Origin: Acidiferrobacterales bacterium
GTDB taxonomy: Bacteria > Pseudomonadota > Gammaproteobacteria > Arenicellales > Poriferihabitantaceae
Direction of reading: 5' to 3'
NCBI GenBank assembly: GCA_019633985.1
Contig: JAHQWE010000038.1
Coordinates: 1-38,239 of the forward strand
DNA: 38,239 nt
In this document: positions 17,834 through 25,851 of the stretch, piece by piece
Numbering within the stretch: the first letter of the stretch is position 1
Layout: each line of letters begins with the position of its first letter
Notes under the pieces: generated by a model
Database searches by the model: none
What the model saw: the letters and a program-made list of their open reading frames with translations, nothing else
What the model was told of the DNA's origin: nothing
Made by a program: the position numbers and the translations under genes

Positions 17834-19747
17834 ATGAACTCTGCTTCTAATCAATCCTCAGCAGACATCGCGCAGCCAGGTCAAATTCATTCCGAGAATC
17901 AGTTCGATGACAAGGCTTTTGTAGAAACTGTCTTATGGCAGCGACTTGCCACTTCCACAAATCCCGAGGAGTTTTACCTCTCCTGGCTTGAATTGCAGGC
18001 AGGGCAAATCAACGGTTGTCACGTTGGTCTGGTGCTCGCAGAGACGGATGCTGAGAAAACATATGCGCCAGTTGCAATCTGGCCCAATGAATCCAGCGCT
18101 GGAGAAGCGCTGATTGATGTTGCGAAGGAATGTCTCGAGGATGGCGAAGCAATCGTTGTAGATCTGGAAATTGAGTACTCGCAACGATACCCAGTTCGAC
18201 CTGGTTCTACCGGACTTGCATTTCCACTTATCATTTCTGATCAAACTGCCTGTGTAGTCGCCCTGGAGGTATTGCAAACTGACCCAGAGGAGTTACCGCG
18301 AATTATGCGCCAGTTGCAATGGGGAGTTTCATGGCTGGAAGCGTTCTACCTTCGGTACCAGGCGAGCGAAGATGAATCAACCATTGATCGACTTGTTACT
18401 GCACTCTATCTGACGTCGGCTGCTTCAAGGGAGAGCAGTTGTAAAGAGGCGACTACCTATCTTGTTGCTGAGCTGGCAACGAGACTTGATTGCGAGCGTG
18501 TGAGCTGTGGATTCATCGATGGGCGGAGAATGAAAGTGGAGTCTCTGTCTCATAGTGGTCAGTTTGGTCGGCAGATGAATCTGGTCAATAGTATTGGCAA
18601 AGCCATGGAAGAAGCTGCTCAACAAAACAGTGTGATCAACTATCCAGATGCAACTGGTAGTGGTCGAATAACCCATCAGCATCAGAATTTGGCAATGTTG
18701 CAGAATGGCGGTGCTATTTTAACGGTACCCCTGGTAGCAGAGGGGCGGAATATCGGCGCTATCACCCTCGAGAGATCCATTGCAGAGTCATTTGATGAGG
18801 ACACTGCGCAACTTTGTGAAACAGTGGGTACCATCATAGGACCAATCCTGGCGGAAAAGAAGAAAAATGATCGCTGGATTTTTACCAAAATAAAGGACTC
18901 GACTGCGACCCAGTTAGCGCGGCTGATTGGTCCCCGTTATATTGGTCGTAAACTGTTTGTGGCTTCAACAGTCATTGCCATTGCCTCACTGTATTATGCA
19001 AAAGGCGACTTCAATATCGTCGCTGATATGGTGTTGGAAGGTGCTGAGCGTCGTGCTGTCGTGACTCCGTACGACGGTTTCGTGTCTGTCTCCAATAAGC
19101 GAGTAGGTGACACGGTGAAAACTGGAGACACTCTGGCTGCTCTGGATGATACCGATTTACGCTTGGACCTTGTCGAAGTGATCAGTACCAAGGCGCAGGC
19201 TCAAAGTCAGTATGATGAGGCAGTAGCAACCTATGATCGTGCCAAGGCGAAGGTGTTCAAAGCGAAGGTTGAGCAATCGGAAGCAAATGAAAGACTCATC
19301 AATGAAAAACTAAAACGAACCACGTTACAGTCCCCGCTTGACGGCATCATCGTAAAAGGTGATTTAAGTCAGTCGCTTGGGGCCGCGGTCAACCGCGGTG
19401 AAGTCTTGTTTGAAATCTCTTCGCTATTTAAATACCGTGTGAACTTTAGAGTGGATGAACGAGATATCGATCACGTAAAACCAGGACAGAATGCAAAAAT
19501 ACTGCTCTCGGCTTTACCCAGTAAAGAAATCGAGGTTACCGTGGATTCCATTACACCGCTCACCTCAGCCGCCGACGGTCGGAACTTTTTTCGAGTAGAC
19601 GCCTCGTTGAGCGACCAGGAAGGCAATTTGCGACCAGGTATGGAAGGGGTAGCGAAGATTCGTGTTGCAGAGCGACGCTACGTATGGATCTGGACACGAG
19701 AGTTATTTAATTGGGTCAAACTCTGGCTCTGGCGTTGGACCGATTGA
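17834..19747 (+). CDS. GAF domain - membrane - HlyD fusion (periplasmic adaptor with cytosolic sensor part)
   Basis: This 637-residue protein is an unusual fusion. Residues about 30-170 look like a degenerate GAF-type domain. Residues about 183-345 are a clearer GAF domain, ending in the typical ILTVPLVAEGRNIGAITLE strand pair. A single transmembrane segment lies at about 373-388 (KLFVASTVIAIASLYYA). After it comes an HlyD/RND adaptor: a biotinyl-lipoyl-like half starting YDGFVSVSNKRVGDTVKTGD (412-431), a coiled-coil hairpin (about 448-495), the second half with LQSPLDGIIV (498-507), and a beta-barrel. The C-terminus is Trp-rich. The GAF part should be cytosolic and the adaptor periplasmic. 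ATG at 17834 was chosen; TTG at 17831 is the alternative. The gap to the M50 gene is 45 bp. It probably links inner membrane to periplasm in the export of the giant protein, with GAF sensing an unknown ligand. Confidence 0.85.
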   Translation: MNSASNQSSADIAQPGQIHSENQFDDKAFVETVLWQRLATSTNPEEFYLSWLELQAGQINGCHVGLVLAETDAEKTYAPVAIWPNESSAGEALIDVAKECLEDGEAIVVDLEIEYSQRYPVRPGSTGLAFPLIISDQTACVVALEVLQTDPEELPRIMRQLQWGVSWLEAFYLRYQASEDESTIDRLVTALYLTSAASRESSCKEATTYLVAELATRLDCERVSCGFIDGRRMKVESLSHSGQFGRQMNLVNSIGKAMEEAAQQNSVINYPDATGSGRITHQHQNLAMLQNGGAILTVPLVAEGRNIGAITLERSIAESFDEDTAQLCETVGTIIGPILAEKKKNDRWIFTKIKDSTATQLARLIGPRYIGRKLFVASTVIAIASLYYAKGDFNIVADMVLEGAERRAVVTPYDGFVSVSNKRVGDTVKTGDTLAALDDTDLRLDLVEVISTKAQAQSQYDEAVATYDRAKAKVFKAKVEQSEANERLINEKLKRTTLQSPLDGIIVKGDLSQSLGAAVNRGEVLFEISSLFKYRVNFRVDERDIDHVKPGQNAKILLSALPSKEIEVTVDSITPLTSAADGRNFFRVDASLSDQEGNLRPGMEGVAKIRVAERRYVWIWTRELFNWVKLWLWRWTD

Positions 19748-19792
19748 GGACTACACTCCCGAACCCAATATAGCAATGAGCTTAATTAAATA

Positions 19793-21979
19793 ATGGCTGC
19801 AGAGCCTGCGCAACCCAATCTGTTTAGCCCACACTGGCATCGAGTTGCCAAGCTGAAACCTCGGCTTCGCAAACACGTTCAGTTACATCGACACCAATAT
19901 CGTGGGCAAGACTGGTACGTGTTTCAGGATCATGCCAGTGGACGCTTTCATCGGTTTACTTCGGGGGCCTATTATTTAATCGGATTGATGGATGGAAATC
20001 ATACCCTCGACGATATTTGGCGATACGCTTCTGTCAATCTCGAGGAAGAGTCGCTCACCCAGGGACAGGTTATCCAACTGCTTTCTCAATTATATAAAGC
20101 CGACGCTTTACTGACAGAAGTTTCAGCGGACACGAAAGAATTATTTCAGCGTCAGCATCAGACCGAGAGAAGGCAAAAGATTCAGCGATTCAAAAGCCCT
20201 TTATCGATCAAGGTACCTTTAATCGATCCTGATCGGTTTATTGTGGCCACACTACCGATGGTTCGTTGGATATTTACCCGGTGGGGATTTGCTTTGTGGA
20301 TTCTGGTTGTAGGGGTTGCGTTGATTAATGTCTTCGCTCATTGGCCAGAATTGACCGGAAACCTCGTTGACCGTGTTCTAGCAGGCCAAAATTTGCTCAT
20401 TCTCCTCGTCACATTTCCGCTGGTGAAGCTATTCCATGAATACGGCCACGCCTATGCAGCGAGAATTCATGGCGGCGAAATCCATGAAATGGGGGTGATG
20501 TTTCTTATTCTGATGCCGATACCCTATGTGGACGCCACTTCGTCATCCGCATTTTCAAGTCGCTGGAAAAGAGCGCTGGTAGGCTCGGCAGGGATGTTAG
20601 TGGAGCTCTTTATTGCCGCGATTGCTTTACATATTTGGCTCGAAATCGAGTCCGGCTTCCTTAGCGCAGTGCTGTTTAACGTGATGGTCATTGCTGGCGT
20701 ATCAACGTTACTCTTCAATGCGAACCCTCTGATACGTTTTGACGGTTACTACATACTGGCTGATCTTATCGAAATCCCTAATTTAGGTACTCGTTCAACC
20801 CGATATTTAGGGTATCTGGTTCAAAAGTATCTGTTTGGACTAGACAATGTACAGTCACCCGCTCGCGAAACAGGTGAGCGAATCTGGTTCGTTAGCTATG
20901 GAATCGCTTCCTTTATTTACCGGCTCTTTTTAATTTCATTTATCGTTTTCTTGTTAGTCGATAAATACTTCATAATCGGCACAATTCTCGCGTTATGGGC
21001 ATTTGTTTCCATGGCGATCGTGCCTGCTTACAAACAGCTAAAATTTGTCATGACTCATAAGAAACTGAAAGGTCGGAGAACAAGAGCAATAATTACTTCA
21101 GCGGCTCTGGTTTCAAGTTTAGTTGCGATAACCTTAATTCCACTTCCACTAACAACTATTGTTGAAGGCGTAGTCTGGTCTGACCAAGATTCACGTGTTC
21201 GTATGTCCAGTCAGGGTTTTGTCACGGAGGTCCTTGTCAAGTCTGGAGCAAAAGTTAGCTTGGGACAGCCGCTGTATCGCTGTAGCAATTTTGAGTTACA
21301 GACGCAGCAAGAAAAGCTCCAAGCGCAGTTAAAAGAGTTAACTGCTCGTCATGATGCCTTTACCGCGACCTCACTCGGATCAGGGGGGCGGGTGCAGGCT
21401 GATCTCGTAAAAAAGCAAATCATGGCAGCGGAGTTACAGCTCGAATCTATTGAAGATCAGATCAAGGCATTGACAGTGGTTAGTCCTTCTAACGGCATTT
21501 TCATCGCTCGAGAGGCACACAGCTTGAAAGGACGATTTATCGAACGCGGGAATATTTTTGGATTTATCCGGAAGCAAAACAATGCCACTGTGCGGGTTCT
21601 TGTTCCTCAGGATCGAATTAACCTAGTTCGCCAACAAACAGATAGAATATCTGTAAGAGTGGTTGACCGCATCTCCTCAGAACTTGATGCCACTCTAACT
21701 AGAGAGGTACCGAGAGCTTCCCAAGAGCTTCCAAGCGCCGCTCTGACAATTGAAGGTGGTGGATTAATCGCGGTCAATCCTGGGGAGGGTGTAACCGCAT
21801 CGGATAGCATCAGCGCATTTCAAAGCTGGTTTCAGTTTGATATAGAAATTGAGAGAGCGGAAGATGATCTTGGAATGGGGGAGCGAGTGTACGCGCGTTT
21901 TTGGCACGGTTATGAGCCACTCGCCACACAGTTGTTTCGAACTGTGCGTCAAACCTTTCTCAGTAAGTTTAACGTTTAA
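19793..21979 (+). CDS. PqqD-like / M50 site-2-type metalloprotease / HlyD fusion membrane protein
   Basis: The protein has 728 residues. Residues about 30-110 resemble the PqqD/peptide-chaperone winged-helix region (FHRFTSGAYYLIGLMDGNHTL). Several transmembrane segments follow (about 158-450). They include the zinc motif HEYGH at 215-219 and the second M50 motif N311-P with FDG at 316-318, supplying the third ligand Asp317. The catalytic residues are therefore intact. Residues about 455-728 form an HlyD-like adaptor with a GFVTEVLVKSGAKVSLGQPL half-motif, a coiled coil, and the matching SPSNGIFIA half-motif. M50 enzymes cleave inside or next to membrane segments. This fusion architecture is known from bacterial export and RiPP loci, but its substrates are mostly undefined. 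A plausible substrate is the C-terminal hydrophobic tail of the giant protein. ATG start; 36 bp to the SecA-like gene. Confidence 0.85.
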   Translation: MAAEPAQPNLFSPHWHRVAKLKPRLRKHVQLHRHQYRGQDWYVFQDHASGRFHRFTSGAYYLIGLMDGNHTLDDIWRYASVNLEEESLTQGQVIQLLSQLYKADALLTEVSADTKELFQRQHQTERRQKIQRFKSPLSIKVPLIDPDRFIVATLPMVRWIFTRWGFALWILVVGVALINVFAHWPELTGNLVDRVLAGQNLLILLVTFPLVKLFHEYGHAYAARIHGGEIHEMGVMFLILMPIPYVDATSSSAFSSRWKRALVGSAGMLVELFIAAIALHIWLEIESGFLSAVLFNVMVIAGVSTLLFNANPLIRFDGYYILADLIEIPNLGTRSTRYLGYLVQKYLFGLDNVQSPARETGERIWFVSYGIASFIYRLFLISFIVFLLVDKYFIIGTILALWAFVSMAIVPAYKQLKFVMTHKKLKGRRTRAIITSAALVSSLVAITLIPLPLTTIVEGVVWSDQDSRVRMSSQGFVTEVLVKSGAKVSLGQPLYRCSNFELQTQQEKLQAQLKELTARHDAFTATSLGSGGRVQADLVKKQIMAAELQLESIEDQIKALTVVSPSNGIFIAREAHSLKGRFIERGNIFGFIRKQNNATVRVLVPQDRINLVRQQTDRISVRVVDRISSELDATLTREVPRASQELPSAALTIEGGGLIAVNPGEGVTASDSISAFQSWFQFDIEIERAEDDLGMGERVYARFWHGYEPLATQLFRTVRQTFLSKFNV

Positions 21980-22015
21980 ATTTGCGTCAGCATCTCATCC
22001 CGTGAAAAAGCAATC

Positions 22016-23923
22016 ATGATAAGCCCTGGATTGGCACAGGAGTCTTATCCGATTCGACGCTCCGCTGAGATTCCGTCGTGGCCGACGCAAGTATCACCAT
22101 GGAATGATCGTAATAGAAGGCTCGTCTGGAAACACTACTGTAAGGGGTTCCATGGCGATAAAAACCAGACATCCCCGTCATTTGAAAACTGGTCCGACTA
22201 TACCGACCCTCTTCGTGTGGCGCATGAGTTTGTCATTGTTGCATCCGCTTTTGACTCGATCGGGGGATCCGAAATCAGTCGATTTCACGTCGAATCGGCC
22301 TACGCTCTTTTGAACAAAAGAATTGAGACTGTTCCTGAACGCGAAGATCGCTTAACGGTTTGTGCGCTTGCTTCGGTGGTGATGGCCCGTTGTGGTGTTC
22401 CCGTTCATTTTTTAGCCGATAGCCCGGAAGATATTTCATATGCATGGCAGTATTTACTGCCAATTTATCAAGCGCTCGATATCGATGTCGCATTGGTATC
22501 CGCCGGTGACAGTGAGAACGAACGACGTATGGCCTATCGTTCCAGCATTACGTTCACTACCACTAGAGAATGCGCGATGGATTTCGTCAGAGATGCCATG
22601 AACTGGTCAGGCAGGAGCGACTTTTCTCAGCAGAAGGTGGAACGGTTGCTCGGACGTCGCGGACGACACCATCAACTGTTGCTGAGGGGGTTGTATTGTG
22701 CGATTCATCTGGATATCGATAGCGCATTGATTGACAACGCGCGTACTCCTATCGTGATCACGAAAGATGCCCATCCGATGCATGAAACTGACGAAATAAA
22801 ACGTAGTTTTGAACTGGCAGAGCAATTAGAAACTGGCGTGCACTTTACTCTCACCGGTGGAGGTGAAGAAATTCAATTCACTTCACAGGGTGAAGAGCAA
22901 ATTGTCAGTTGGGGCAATGAAATAGGAGGAATCTGGGCCGGAAATCGTATCGGGAAAGTGATTTTGAAGGTTGCCCTGATCGTCCAGCGCATACTCAAAG
23001 AAGGGGAGCACTTCGCGATAGACAGAAAAGATGTTAGATGGCTCATACCCACCCGACTGGTTCCCGGTCAAGGGATATATGGCGAAGAGTTTATTCGAAA
23101 AGTCATTTTGCTTAGCATGAATGTGGAAAGCAATTCACAGAAAGAAATTATCGCCAGAGCGAGCTATCAGCAAATTTTCAGCCATTACATACACAACTGT
23201 GGCTGTTGTCACTCTGTAGCAAATCACGCCTCAGAATTCCAATCCATCTACGGTCTACCAGTTTTCAATCGCTGGGGTCGTCGGAAACAGGCCAAAGTTC
23301 AGCGCACGCATTTCCTGAACGATCAAGATGCAGAAACTGAATTTGTTTGTAGTTGGATTGAAAACAGTCTGTCCAATACACTTGATGTTGTAGTTTTCTC
23401 AGACAGCGGCAGAATAATAGAAATCGAAGAGAAACTTGAGAAAATTAAGCGATCCTGCCTAGTTTTAGGTGAATCGCAGACCGGGGGGGAAGGGAGTACA
23501 TTTAGCTTAGAATATCCGACGATTGCTGAAGCAGCGCAGCTAGACCATATTCCGAATTCTGATTTACAAAAACTAGGATTTCCGATTCGACTACTGTTAG
23601 TAGGAAGGGCAGTGAGTAGAACCAAAGACAACCGTTTTCTAAATGCGATAAATCGGATTCAGCGTGAAAGCGGCAATACGATGCATGTTACACACATTGT
23701 GGCGGCAGATAGTCCGTTGTTCAAGGACCAATCTCTTGGATTTACCAAGATGGTGTACCGGATTTTTGGCGTAAAATTCGGTGGTTGGGTATTGCACCAA
23801 AATATTACAAGGGTTCAGCTCCAAAAGGGAAAAGAACTGGCTAAAATACGTCGCGACCTGCTAGCTTATGACACCGGAATGCAGGGACTATTATCTTTCT
23901 CCGGACGTGGATTGTACGAATAA
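22016..23923 (+). CDS. SecA-like protein with ruined ATPase motifs (pseudo-SecA)
   Basis: This 635-residue protein can be aligned by eye along much of SecA. Residues 168-197 (NERRMAYRSSITFTTT, then FVRDAMNW) match the SecA [23 protein letters not shown] stretch. LDIDSALIDNARTPIVI (232-248) matches DEVDSILIDEARTPLII. FEFxSIYGL-type sequence occurs at 406-414. GRAVSRTKDNRFLNAINR (530-547) matches the HESRRIDNQLRGR region. The end (604-619) matches the FDIRKNLLEYDD segment. However, the Walker A region MKTGEGKTL is replaced by residues about 105-114 without GKT, the DEVD box is LDID, VDEHTGR becomes WLIPTRL, and GMTGTA is replaced by a Cys-rich stretch (394-404). It is shorter than SecA (about 850-900) and lacks the C-terminal zinc-binding tail. 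The frame is intact, so it is probably functional without ATP hydrolysis. It may act as a docking or targeting factor for export of the giant protein. Confidence 0.8.
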   Translation: MISPGLAQESYPIRRSAEIPSWPTQVSPWNDRNRRLVWKHYCKGFHGDKNQTSPSFENWSDYTDPLRVAHEFVIVASAFDSIGGSEISRFHVESAYALLNKRIETVPEREDRLTVCALASVVMARCGVPVHFLADSPEDISYAWQYLLPIYQALDIDVALVSAGDSENERRMAYRSSITFTTTRECAMDFVRDAMNWSGRSDFSQQKVERLLGRRGRHHQLLLRGLYCAIHLDIDSALIDNARTPIVITKDAHPMHETDEIKRSFELAEQLETGVHFTLTGGGEEIQFTSQGEEQIVSWGNEIGGIWAGNRIGKVILKVALIVQRILKEGEHFAIDRKDVRWLIPTRLVPGQGIYGEEFIRKVILLSMNVESNSQKEIIARASYQQIFSHYIHNCGCCHSVANHASEFQSIYGLPVFNRWGRRKQAKVQRTHFLNDQDAETEFVCSWIENSLSNTLDVVVFSDSGRIIEIEEKLEKIKRSCLVLGESQTGGEGSTFSLEYPTIAEAAQLDHIPNSDLQKLGFPIRLLLVGRAVSRTKDNRFLNAINRIQRESGNTMHVTHIVAADSPLFKDQSLGFTKMVYRIFGVKFGGWVLHQNITRVQLQKGKELAKIRRDLLAYDTGMQGLLSFSGRGLYE

Positions 23924-23941
23924 CACAAAGCGAATGACAAA

Positions 23942-24700
23942 ATGAAGAAATCCTTGACAGCCTTTCTAACTCTTGTGCTGGCCCTCGCATGTGAAGTTGG
24001 AATCGCAGACGACAACTCCAAAGCGGAGGTTGTGCCGCCGGACAGTGCCCACGAGTGTTTGATAGAACCTGCCGCTGAGGTGGCGCTGAGTTCACCGGTC
24101 TCAGGCATCATTAGCTCGATCAAAGTGGATCGAGGGAATCGGGTGAAGAGAGGTCAAACTTTGGTCAGACTACAAGCGACCGCAGAACTTGCGGCGATCG
24201 AATTGGCAAAAGCGAAGCTAGAATTTGGCGAAAGAAAAGTTGTGAGAACACAGGAGTTATTCAGAGAAAACTTTACGTCTGAATACAGTGTCGATGAGGC
24301 TGTCACGGAAGCGAAGTTGGCGGAAGTTGAACTGGAACAAGCGCAAACGATCCTGAGTCAGAAGACGCTTCGCAGTCCTATCAATGGCCTGGTGGTTGAG
24401 CGTCTTGCCCAAGCAGGAGAATTTGTTTCGGATCACGAAATTCTAAAGCTTGCGCAATTGAACCCGCTTCACGTCGAAGTTGTCTTACCGGTTGAACTGG
24501 TAGGTACGGTGAAAAGAGGAATGAAAGCCAAAGTCTTCCCGCAAAAGCCGATAGGAGGAGATTACGATGCTGAAGTGCTCACTGTAGACCATGTTTTAGA
24601 CGCAGCCAGCGGTACATTCGGTGTTCGTTTGGCTCTGCCGAATCCCAAGAACAAGCTGCCGGCTGGTTTGCGATGTCTGGTAGATTTTATTCGTTCCTGA
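23942..24700 (+). CDS. Periplasmic adaptor subunit, RND/HlyD family
   Basis: The protein has 252 residues. Residues 1 to about 22 are a Sec signal peptide ending near GIADD. A Cys at 17 follows LALA and is only a weak lipobox match, so a lipoprotein form is possible. The barrel-sandwich halves are SSPVSGIISSIKVDRGNRVKRGQ (about 50-72) and LRSPINGLVVERLAQAGEFV. Between them is a short coiled coil of about 60 residues, shorter than in tripartite efflux adaptors. The rest is a beta-barrel. It starts 18 bp after the SecA-like gene and ends 44 bp before moxR. No RND pump or ABC transporter is beside it. In this context it may join the two membrane-anchored adaptors in one periplasmic assembly. Confidence 0.85.
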   Translation: MKKSLTAFLTLVLALACEVGIADDNSKAEVVPPDSAHECLIEPAAEVALSSPVSGIISSIKVDRGNRVKRGQTLVRLQATAELAAIELAKAKLEFGERKVVRTQELFRENFTSEYSVDEAVTEAKLAEVELEQAQTILSQKTLRSPINGLVVERLAQAGEFVSDHEILKLAQLNPLHVEVVLPVELVGTVKRGMKAKVFPQKPIGGDYDAEVLTVDHVLDAASGTFGVRLALPNPKNKLPAGLRCLVDFIRS

Positions 24701-24744
24701 CCCGATATTGATGTGAAGTAAATGATGCAAACGATTCAAGAAAA

Positions 24745-25797
24745 ATGACTAATGAAGGAAATCTTGCGGAAGTATCTAACGGGATTCCGGTAATCAAACA
24801 AACTGCTCAAGGTCAAACGAGCCAAGAATGGGAGATATTTAAGGAGGCAGGAAATGCCCTTAACCAGCTTGTTTTAGGGCAAAGCAATCTGGTGGATCGC
24901 CTATTGATTGCTTTACTTGCGGATGGTCACTTGCTGGTAGAGGGAGCCCCGGGGCTCGCAAAAACTCGAGCGGTTAAGTCACTCGCTTCAGTGGTTCAAG
25001 GCTCTTTTCACCGCATTCAGTTTACCCCTGATTTACTTCCGTCCGATCTGACGGGAACCGATATTTATCAGCCTACCGATGGCAGCTTCCATTTTCAGCG
25101 TGGTCCCTTGTTTCACAATATTGTGCTGGCAGATGAAATAAATCGCGCACCGGCCAAAGTGCAATCAGCGTTACTAGAGGCAATGGCGGAGCGGCAAATT
25201 ACCGTTGGAAAAACCAGTCATGTGCTTCCACCTTTGTTTCTGGTGATGGCGACACAAAATCCGATCGAACAAGAAGGCACTTATCCACTACCAGAAGCGC
25301 AAATGGACCGATTCCTGCTGCATGTGAAGGTGAACTATCCTGCGGCAGCGGTCGAACGTGAAGTGCTGCATTTAGCGAGAAAGGAGGCGCTTGAGATCCT
25401 TGATAACGATCAATCACCTGCGCAGCTGAGCAGTTTCTTGACACCGGAGGTGGTGGATATCGCGCGAAAGCAGGTTCTATCGATTCATTTATCACCTTCT
25501 GTCGAAGAATATATTGTGCAACTTGTTCTCGCGACGCGGCACCCAGATTCTTATCATGCTGATTTGAAAGGGATGATTGAATATGGTGCGAGCCCGAGAG
25601 GAACCATCAGCCTCGAAAGAGCGGCTCGAGCCAACGCCTGGTTAGCTGGACGGGACTATGTGTCTCCGGATGATGTGCAGTCTGTGGTACACGATGTGTT
25701 ACGCCACAGAATTATTGTCTCCTTTAGCGCGGAAGCTGAGGGGGTGAACAGCGACCTCTGTATTGATCGACTGTTGACTCAAGTTCCGGTTACCTGA
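24745..25797 (+). CDS. MoxR-family AAA+ ATPase
   Basis: This 350-residue protein has Walker A GAPGLAKT (67-74), Walker B LADEIN with D130 and E131, then NRAPAKVQSALLEAMAERQI and the sensor region MATQNPIEQEGTYPLPEAQMDRF. These are hallmarks of MoxR proteins. MoxR enzymes act as chaperone-like ATPases with VWA-domain partners, which are encoded directly downstream. It is the only evident intact ATPase gene in the export/Bat region. It may power maturation of the giant protein, of metalloproteins, or of the adaptors; this is inference. The N-terminal 20 residues are polar, and ATG 24745 has only a weak ribosome binding site. It is followed after 54 bp by the DUF58 gene. Confidence 0.95.
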   Translation: MTNEGNLAEVSNGIPVIKQTAQGQTSQEWEIFKEAGNALNQLVLGQSNLVDRLLIALLADGHLLVEGAPGLAKTRAVKSLASVVQGSFHRIQFTPDLLPSDLTGTDIYQPTDGSFHFQRGPLFHNIVLADEINRAPAKVQSALLEAMAERQITVGKTSHVLPPLFLVMATQNPIEQEGTYPLPEAQMDRFLLHVKVNYPAAAVEREVLHLARKEALEILDNDQSPAQLSSFLTPEVVDIARKQVLSIHLSPSVEEYIVQLVLATRHPDSYHADLKGMIEYGASPRGTISLERAARANAWLAGRDYVSPDDVQSVVHDVLRHRIIVSFSAEAEGVNSDLCIDRLLTQVPVT

Positions 25798-25851
25798 TCG
25801 CTAGAATTTGTAATCAGGTTAGCCGATGTTGCTCAGCTAAAGAACAGGGTT

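Noticed and set aside
22016-23923. SecA-like gene as a pseudogene
   Set aside because: The frame is uninterrupted over 635 codons, spacing to neighbours is operon-like, and SecA landmarks outside the ATPase motifs are kept.
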